Shown: positions 13,956-17,379 of the stretch, piece after piece
How the letters are laid out: every line of letters begins with the position of its first letter
Position numbering within the stretch: the stretch's first letter is position 1
Made by a program: the position numbers and the translations under genes
Notes under the pieces: model-generated
Database searches by the model: none
What the model saw: only the letters and a program-made list of their open reading frames with translations
What the model was told of the DNA's origin: nothing
From: CAYNEO01 sp964396245
GTDB lineage: Bacteria > Zixibacteria > MSB-5A5 > GN15 > FEB-12
Direction of reading: 5' to 3'
Length of the DNA: 17,379 bases
NCBI GenBank assembly: GCA_964396245.1
Contig: CAYNEO010000066.1
Location: 1 to 17,379 of the forward strand

Positions 13956-14180
13956 ATGACTCTGGAAAATGCAGTGAGAGTATGGGCCGGGACCCTGTTA
14001 CTCATATCCCTTGTGCTGAATTACTTTGTCTCGCCGTACTGGCTGTGGTTCTCGGCCTTCATCGGCTTCATGCTGATCCAGTCGGCATTTACCGGTTTCT
14101 GTCCGGCGAGAGCGATCCTGAAAAAGATGTTCTACAGCAAGCCGGTTCCGCACGGCCGGTCATCCGTCGAAAACGCGTAA
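13956..14180 (+). CDS. DUF2892 (YgaP-like) small inner-membrane protein
   Basis: A 74-residue protein with two hydrophobic segments (about 8-24 and 27-45) separated by a short turn. A conserved FTGFCPARAILKKM stretch follows, as in the YgaP-type DUF2892 membrane domain. In YgaP this domain anchors a rhodanese; here it stands alone. Its role is unknown, though one cysteine (C49) sits in the family motif. GAGGAGG lies 9 bases before the ATG. It is 69 bases after the barrel gene beyond a strong hairpin, so it is probably the last gene of the operon or is expressed at a lower level. Confidence 0.85.
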   Translation: MTLENAVRVWAGTLLLISLVLNYFVSPYWLWFSAFIGFMLIQSAFTGFCPARAILKKMFYSKPVPHGRSSVENA

Positions 14181-14195
14181 AGACCCACCTGAATT

Positions 14196-14260
14196 GGAGC
14201 GTGGGGCCAGGCAATGCCCAGTCCAGAATGCATCGTCCCCCGCTCCTCTTCTATTTTATC
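14196..14260 (+). terminator. Possible terminator of the RND-barrel operon
   Basis: GGAGCG and GGGG (14196-14201, 14203-14206) pair with CCCC and CGCTCC (14237-14246) with one bulged T, around a 30-base loop that can form an inner GGC/GCC hairpin. A T-rich stretch (CTCTTCTATTTT) follows. This fits a Rho-independent terminator after DUF2892. Confidence 0.45.
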
Positions 14261-14351
14261 GCACTCGCCGCTGAAACCGCTTCAGAGCGTCTGCTGTTAA
14301 AGATACACGTCGGGCGTTCTTGGCAGGCTCGTTACCGCACAAAGTTTCCGC

Positions 14352-14422
14352 TTGACAATTATCGCGTTTGGGCGTAACGAGGAGCACGCCCGATATCATG
14401 ATACTCGTCTCCCCGCAGGGGA
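14352..14422 (+). promoter_or_regulatory. Promoter and leader region of the metal ABC importer
   Basis: TTGACA (14352-14357) is a consensus -35. The matching -10, TAACGA at 17 bases, is weak. Downstream lie GGGCGT/ACGCCC (14370-14375 with 14386-14391), a perfect 10-bp palindrome TATCATGATA (14394-14403) and a small hairpin TCCCC-gca-GGGGA (14410-14422). The palindrome could be a metal-repressor site, but it does not clearly match a Zur, Fur or MntR box. Confidence 0.45.
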
Positions 14423-14461
14423 AACGCAGGCGTGAGATTACTTGTGCCAGGAAAGCTGTCG

Positions 14462-15412
14462 ATGTCTACACTCGGCAAGAAAGTACTGTTCCCCGTTGCG
14501 CTGCTGCTCGCCGTTTCAATCACCGGAATCACCGGATGCGGACGAAAACAGGAAGCTGCCTCGCCCGAAAACCGGATCAAGGTATTTGTCTCGATTGAAC
14601 CCCAGGCGTATTTCTTACAACGTATCGGCGGGGACCTCGTTGACATTCACGTGCTGGTCGGACCCGGCCAATCGCCGGCCACATACGAGCCGACGCCGAA
14701 GCAAATGGCCGAACTCGCGCGATCGGATATCTACTTCGAAATCGGCGTCCCGTTCGAACAAACGCTCTCCGGAAAAATCGCCAACCTCTTTCGAAATCTC
14801 GATGTGATCAAAACGCAAAAGAATGTCCCCGTGCGCCACCTCCTGAGACATTCTCACGAAGGTTTCGTTAAAGGCAGCGGTGTCGACCCCCATATCTGGC
14901 TCTCACCGGCGCTGGCTAAAATCCAGGCGAAGAACATTCGCAACGGTCTTCGCCGCTACGACCCCGCCGATGCCCCCATATTCGACGAAAACCTGACCTC
15001 GTTTCTGCACGACCTCGATTCCGTCCGGACACAGATACAACAAATTCTGGCGCCGTACAAAGGCGACACGATGTACGTTTTCCATCCGGCGTATGGATAC
15101 TTTGCCCAGGCGTTCGGGTTGGTGCAGGCGCCGGTCGAGGCCGAAGGCAAGGAGCCCAGCGCCCGGGAGTTGCAGCAAGTCATCACCCTGATGAAATCCG
15201 CGCGCAACAAAGTCCTCTTCGTCCAGCCGCAGTTTTCGGAAAAGACAGCCCGGACGATAGCAGCGGCCATTGGCGGTGAAGTGGTCGTGCTCGATCCCCT
15301 GTCTCGCGATTACCTGAACAATCTCGTCGTCATGGCCAACGAGATTGCCGAAGCCCTCCCGCCCAAGAGCATCGGGACCGACACCGGCATGCAACGCAAC
15401 AGCGGAGAGTGA
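14462..15412 (+). CDS. Metal (zinc or manganese) ABC transporter substrate-binding lipoprotein, ZnuA/TroA family
   Basis: A 316-residue lipoprotein with signal and lipobox I-T-G-C26, so it is membrane-anchored rather than freely periplasmic. The family layout is clear: VSIEPQAYFLQRIGG, YEPTPKQMAELARSDIYFEIG, DPHIWLSP with H144, VFHPAYGYFAQAFGL with H208, and VVVLDPL with D278. Three of the four metal ligands are present. The first, normally histidine in P-H-x-Y-E-P, is alanine here (SPATYEP, A73). The histidine-rich loop of ZnuA is reduced to H126, H130 and H132. ATG at 14462 is preferred for its direct signal peptide and an AGGA 9 bases upstream; an in-frame GTG at 14432 would add 10 residues. 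It is first in the importer operon. Zinc is the best guess, with manganese possible. Confidence 0.88.
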   Translation: MSTLGKKVLFPVALLLAVSITGITGCGRKQEAASPENRIKVFVSIEPQAYFLQRIGGDLVDIHVLVGPGQSPATYEPTPKQMAELARSDIYFEIGVPFEQTLSGKIANLFRNLDVIKTQKNVPVRHLLRHSHEGFVKGSGVDPHIWLSPALAKIQAKNIRNGLRRYDPADAPIFDENLTSFLHDLDSVRTQIQQILAPYKGDTMYVFHPAYGYFAQAFGLVQAPVEAEGKEPSARELQQVITLMKSARNKVLFVQPQFSEKTARTIAAAIGGEVVVLDPLSRDYLNNLVVMANEIAEALPPKSIGTDTGMQRNSGE

Positions 15413-15416
15413 TGAC

Positions 15417-16163
15417 GTGAACCCGACCCCGGTCATAGTGTTCGACAATGTCAGCTTTGCCTACGACGGCAGCACCGTTCTCGAAGATGTTTCCCTCTCC
15501 ATTGAAAAAAACGATTTCGTCTGGGTCGTCGGACCCAACGGCGGCGGCAAAACAACCCTGCTCAAGCTCATCCTCGGTCTGCTGCAGCCGAGCCGGGGGA
15601 AAGTGACCATATTCGGCCTGCGGCCGTCGCAAGCCCGCTCGAAAATCGGCTACATGCCCCAGCACGCACAGGTCGATCCGCGTTTTCCGGTCACGGTCAT
15701 GGATGTCGCCCTCATGGGTCGGCTGGGCAACGGGACCAGGTTCGGCCGCTACGGCAAGGCCGACAAGGAAGCCGCCGGCAAGGCTCTGGAAGATGTCGGT
15801 CTCTATGATCTACGCGACCGCCATTTTTCCGCACTCTCGGGCGGACAACAGCGGCGGCTTCTGGTAGCGCGCTCGCTCGCCTCCGATCCGGCTATTCTCC
15901 TGTTGGACGAGCCGATGGCCAACCTCGACTTTATCGTCGAAAAAGAACTTTACAGTCTCCTCATCAAGCTTAACGAAGATCGCACCGTCGTCATGGTCTC
16001 CCACGATCCTTCGCTTGTAACTCAGGACGTCAAGAACGTTGTCTGCGTCAACCGCAAGGTGGCCATTCATCCGACCTTCGAGGTCGACAGCCGCATGATG
16101 GGCGACCTGTACCGAGGCAAGGTACGGATGGTGCGCCACGATCAGCGGACGGACAAGGAGTAG
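15417..16163 (+). CDS. Metal ABC transporter ATP-binding protein, ZnuC/MntB-like
   Basis: A 248-residue ABC ATPase with all motifs in order: Walker A GPNGGGKT (39-46), Q-loop Q82 in YMPQ, signature LSGGQQRR (140-147), Walker B AILLLDEP (159-166) with catalytic E165, and the switch histidine H196 in SHD. It powers uptake through the permease encoded next. The GTG at 15417 lies 4 bases after the binding-protein stop, with GGAGAG upstream. The open frame continues upstream inside the previous gene, but that extension is not family-like. The tight spacing points to translational coupling. Confidence 0.92.
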   Translation: MNPTPVIVFDNVSFAYDGSTVLEDVSLSIEKNDFVWVVGPNGGGKTTLLKLILGLLQPSRGKVTIFGLRPSQARSKIGYMPQHAQVDPRFPVTVMDVALMGRLGNGTRFGRYGKADKEAAGKALEDVGLYDLRDRHFSALSGGQQRRLLVARSLASDPAILLLDEPMANLDFIVEKELYSLLIKLNEDRTVVMVSHDPSLVTQDVKNVVCVNRKVAIHPTFEVDSRMMGDLYRGKVRMVRHDQRTDKE

Positions 16164-16168
16164 CGCGC

Positions 16169-17017
16169 GTGGGTGGGTTTTTCGATGCCGTCTGGAATAA
16201 CGCCTTCATGCAATATGCCCTGCTCACGGCGGTGCTGGCGAGTATCGCGGCCGGCATTGTCGGGACCTACGTCGTGGCGCGGCGAATCACCTACATGGCC
16301 GGCGGCATCGCTCACAGCGTCCTCGGCGGCATGGGCGCGGCCTACTATCTCCACCAGGTACATCACTGGACGTGGCTTCGTCCGCTTTATGGGGCGGTAA
16401 TCGCGGCGGTGATCGCAGCGCTCGTGATCGGTATTGTCAGCCTCAGGGCTCGCGAGCGCGAGGACACGGTAATCGGCGGTGTCTGGGCCGTCGGCATGGC
16501 GATAGGCATCATCTTCATCTCCCAGACCCCCGGCTACAACCAGGACCTGATGAGCTATCTGTTCGGCAACATCCTCATGGTCGCGGAAAGTGATTTGTGG
16601 CTTATCGCCGCCCTCGATGCTCTCGTCCTGGTGATCGGGCTTTTGTTCTATAACCAGATCATGGCGGTCTGTTTCGATGAAGAGTTTGCCAGGGTACGCG
16701 GTGTCAATGTCGCGTTCTATTTTCTTATTCTGCTGCTGTTGACAGCTCTCACGGTCGTCATTCTCGTGACGGTCGTCGGCATTGTCATGGTGATTGCACT
16801 TCTGACCATACCGGCGGCGACTGCCGGCCGCGTTTCACAGATACTGTGGAAGATCATGGCCCTGGCGACATTGACCAGCGCGGTGATTGTCATCGCGGGT
16901 CTGGCGGTATCCTACGGTCCCAACCTCCCTGCCGGTGCAACGATAGTCCTCCTGTTCGCCATCTTCTACGGCCTTGTCGTCTTTGTCTCCTGGCTCCGCC
17001 GCCGCGTGCGCGCTTAA
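16169..17017 (+). CDS. Metal ABC transporter permease, ZnuB/ABC-3 family
   Basis: A 282-residue inner-membrane protein with about eight hydrophobic helices, typical of the ABC-3 family. The early motif RRITYMAGGIAHSVLGGMGAAY (about 38-59) is the family hallmark, and the central VCFDEEFARVRGV (about 169-181) is the conserved cytosolic loop contacting the ATPase. The late VVGIVMVIALLTIPAATAG (about 210-228) is also typical. GTG at 16169 has AAGGAG 8 bases before it and lies 5 bases after the ATPase stop. It forms the channel for the binding lipoprotein and ATPase upstream and ends the operon. Confidence 0.92.
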   Translation: MGGFFDAVWNNAFMQYALLTAVLASIAAGIVGTYVVARRITYMAGGIAHSVLGGMGAAYYLHQVHHWTWLRPLYGAVIAAVIAALVIGIVSLRAREREDTVIGGVWAVGMAIGIIFISQTPGYNQDLMSYLFGNILMVAESDLWLIAALDALVLVIGLLFYNQIMAVCFDEEFARVRGVNVAFYFLILLLLTALTVVILVTVVGIVMVIALLTIPAATAGRVSQILWKIMALATLTSAVIVIAGLAVSYGPNLPAGATIVLLFAIFYGLVVFVSWLRRRVRA

Positions 17018-17041
17018 CGGCGCGTAGTCCCGCTACCCTCT

Positions 17042-17379
17042 CTAGTCCGCCCTTTTTATCCCCTCCCAATCTATCGCCGCATCCTTGTCAAGGCGGGGAA
17101 GATCGACTGCCATTGCTTCCGGGTATTTCTGGACCGCACCGGTGTTGAAAACGACCACGCTTTCGTCAGGCTTGATCCACTTCTCCGCAACCAGCTTCTC
17201 CACAGCGCCGACACACGCCGCCGCCTCCGGACAGACCGGGATACCCTCACTCGAGTTAGCTAGTTGCATCCATTCCTTGATACGAGCCTCTTCAACCGCC
17301 ACGGCGCGGCCGTTACTCTCCCGGACGGCATCGAGAATCATGAAATCGCCGACCGCCGCCGGCACGCGAATACCGCTCG
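17042..17379 (-). CDS. thrC: Threonine synthase, C-terminal part (gene runs off the right edge)
   Basis: The visible 112 residues end the pyridoxal-phosphate enzyme that turns O-phosphohomoserine into threonine. The segment GIRVPAAVGDFMILDAVRES and the following EEGIPVCPEAAACVGAVEKL-like region, then VVVFNTGAVQKYP, match the C-terminal domain of threonine synthase. The lysine that holds the cofactor lies in the missing N-terminal part. The open frame continues past the window, so the GTG at 17365 is not the start. Related fold-type II enzymes such as threonine dehydratase are possible but fit less well. It is convergent with the permease gene, with only 24 bases between stops. A small GC hairpin (17009-17013 with 17020-17024) without a T tract sits at the junction. 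Confidence 0.8.
   Translation of the reverse strand, partial: SGIRVPAAVGDFMILDAVRESNGRAVAVEEARIKEWMQLANSSEGIPVCPEAAACVGAVEKLVAEKWIKPDESVVVFNTGAVQKYPEAMAVDLPRLDKDAAIDWEGIKRAD

Noticed and set aside
13982..14377. A 131-codon frame overlapping the DUF2892 gene
   Set aside because: It is an out-of-frame shadow; DUF2892 has the ribosome binding site and family motif.
15345..15416. Extended N-terminus for the ABC ATPase inside the binding-protein gene
   Set aside because: The extra 24 residues are not family-like, and the GTG at 15417 has a Shine-Dalgarno sequence and normal ATPase length.
1..17379. CRISPR arrays, insertion sequences, phage genes or rRNA
   Set aside because: No regularly spaced direct repeats, transposase or phage-like reading frames, or rRNA motifs were seen.

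Overview
The window reads as a chromosomal segment of a Gram-negative bacterium with a real outer membrane: there are lipoproteins, an exported LolA-like protein and a beta-barrel protein with a C-terminal aromatic residue. Base composition is moderately GC-rich (estimated by eye). Iron-sulfur proteins of types common in anaerobes sit at the left end and in the middle. The gene mix and protein style remind me of candidate-phylum or FCB-group bacteria such as Zixibacteria, but that is a low-confidence impression. I see no phage, insertion sequence, CRISPR array, rRNA or tRNA.

Left region (1-3604). A minus-strand operon encodes a ferredoxin-like protein, a NapH/NosR-type membrane Fe-S protein and the start of a DUF438 protein that runs off the window. 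A Crp/Fnr-family regulator lies just upstream. A perfect palindrome TTGAC-N4-GTCAA sits between regulator and operon, in the right place for an activator site. This looks like a local, regulator-controlled redox or nitrosative-stress unit (inference). A NUDIX ADP-ribose pyrophosphatase-like gene is divergent from the regulator, with a near-consensus promoter.

Middle region (3605-9100). A monocistronic ribosomal protein L33 gene (minus strand) has its own promoter, a structured leader and an intrinsic terminator. An ECF sigma factor with an overlapping soluble zinc-finger anti-sigma gene follows, preceded by an unusual cluster of mutually exclusive inverted repeats. Next come an exported alpha/beta-hydrolase fused to TPR repeats and a Tat-exported aldo/keto reductase fused to a two-cluster ferredoxin domain. 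A convergent DUF6599-type lipoprotein gene closes this part.

Right region (9100-17379). A four-gene plus-strand operon encodes an RND/MMPL exporter, an exported LolA-like protein, an outer-membrane beta-barrel and a small DUF2892 membrane protein. I infer a complete inner membrane-periplasm-outer membrane export route, probably for a lipid or lipoprotein. A 15-bp element upstream of this operon also occurs upstream of the ECF sigma gene, hinting at shared control. The window then holds a zinc/manganese-type ABC importer (binding lipoprotein, ATPase, permease; tightly coupled, GTG starts). The C-terminal part of threonine synthase, on the minus strand, ends the window.
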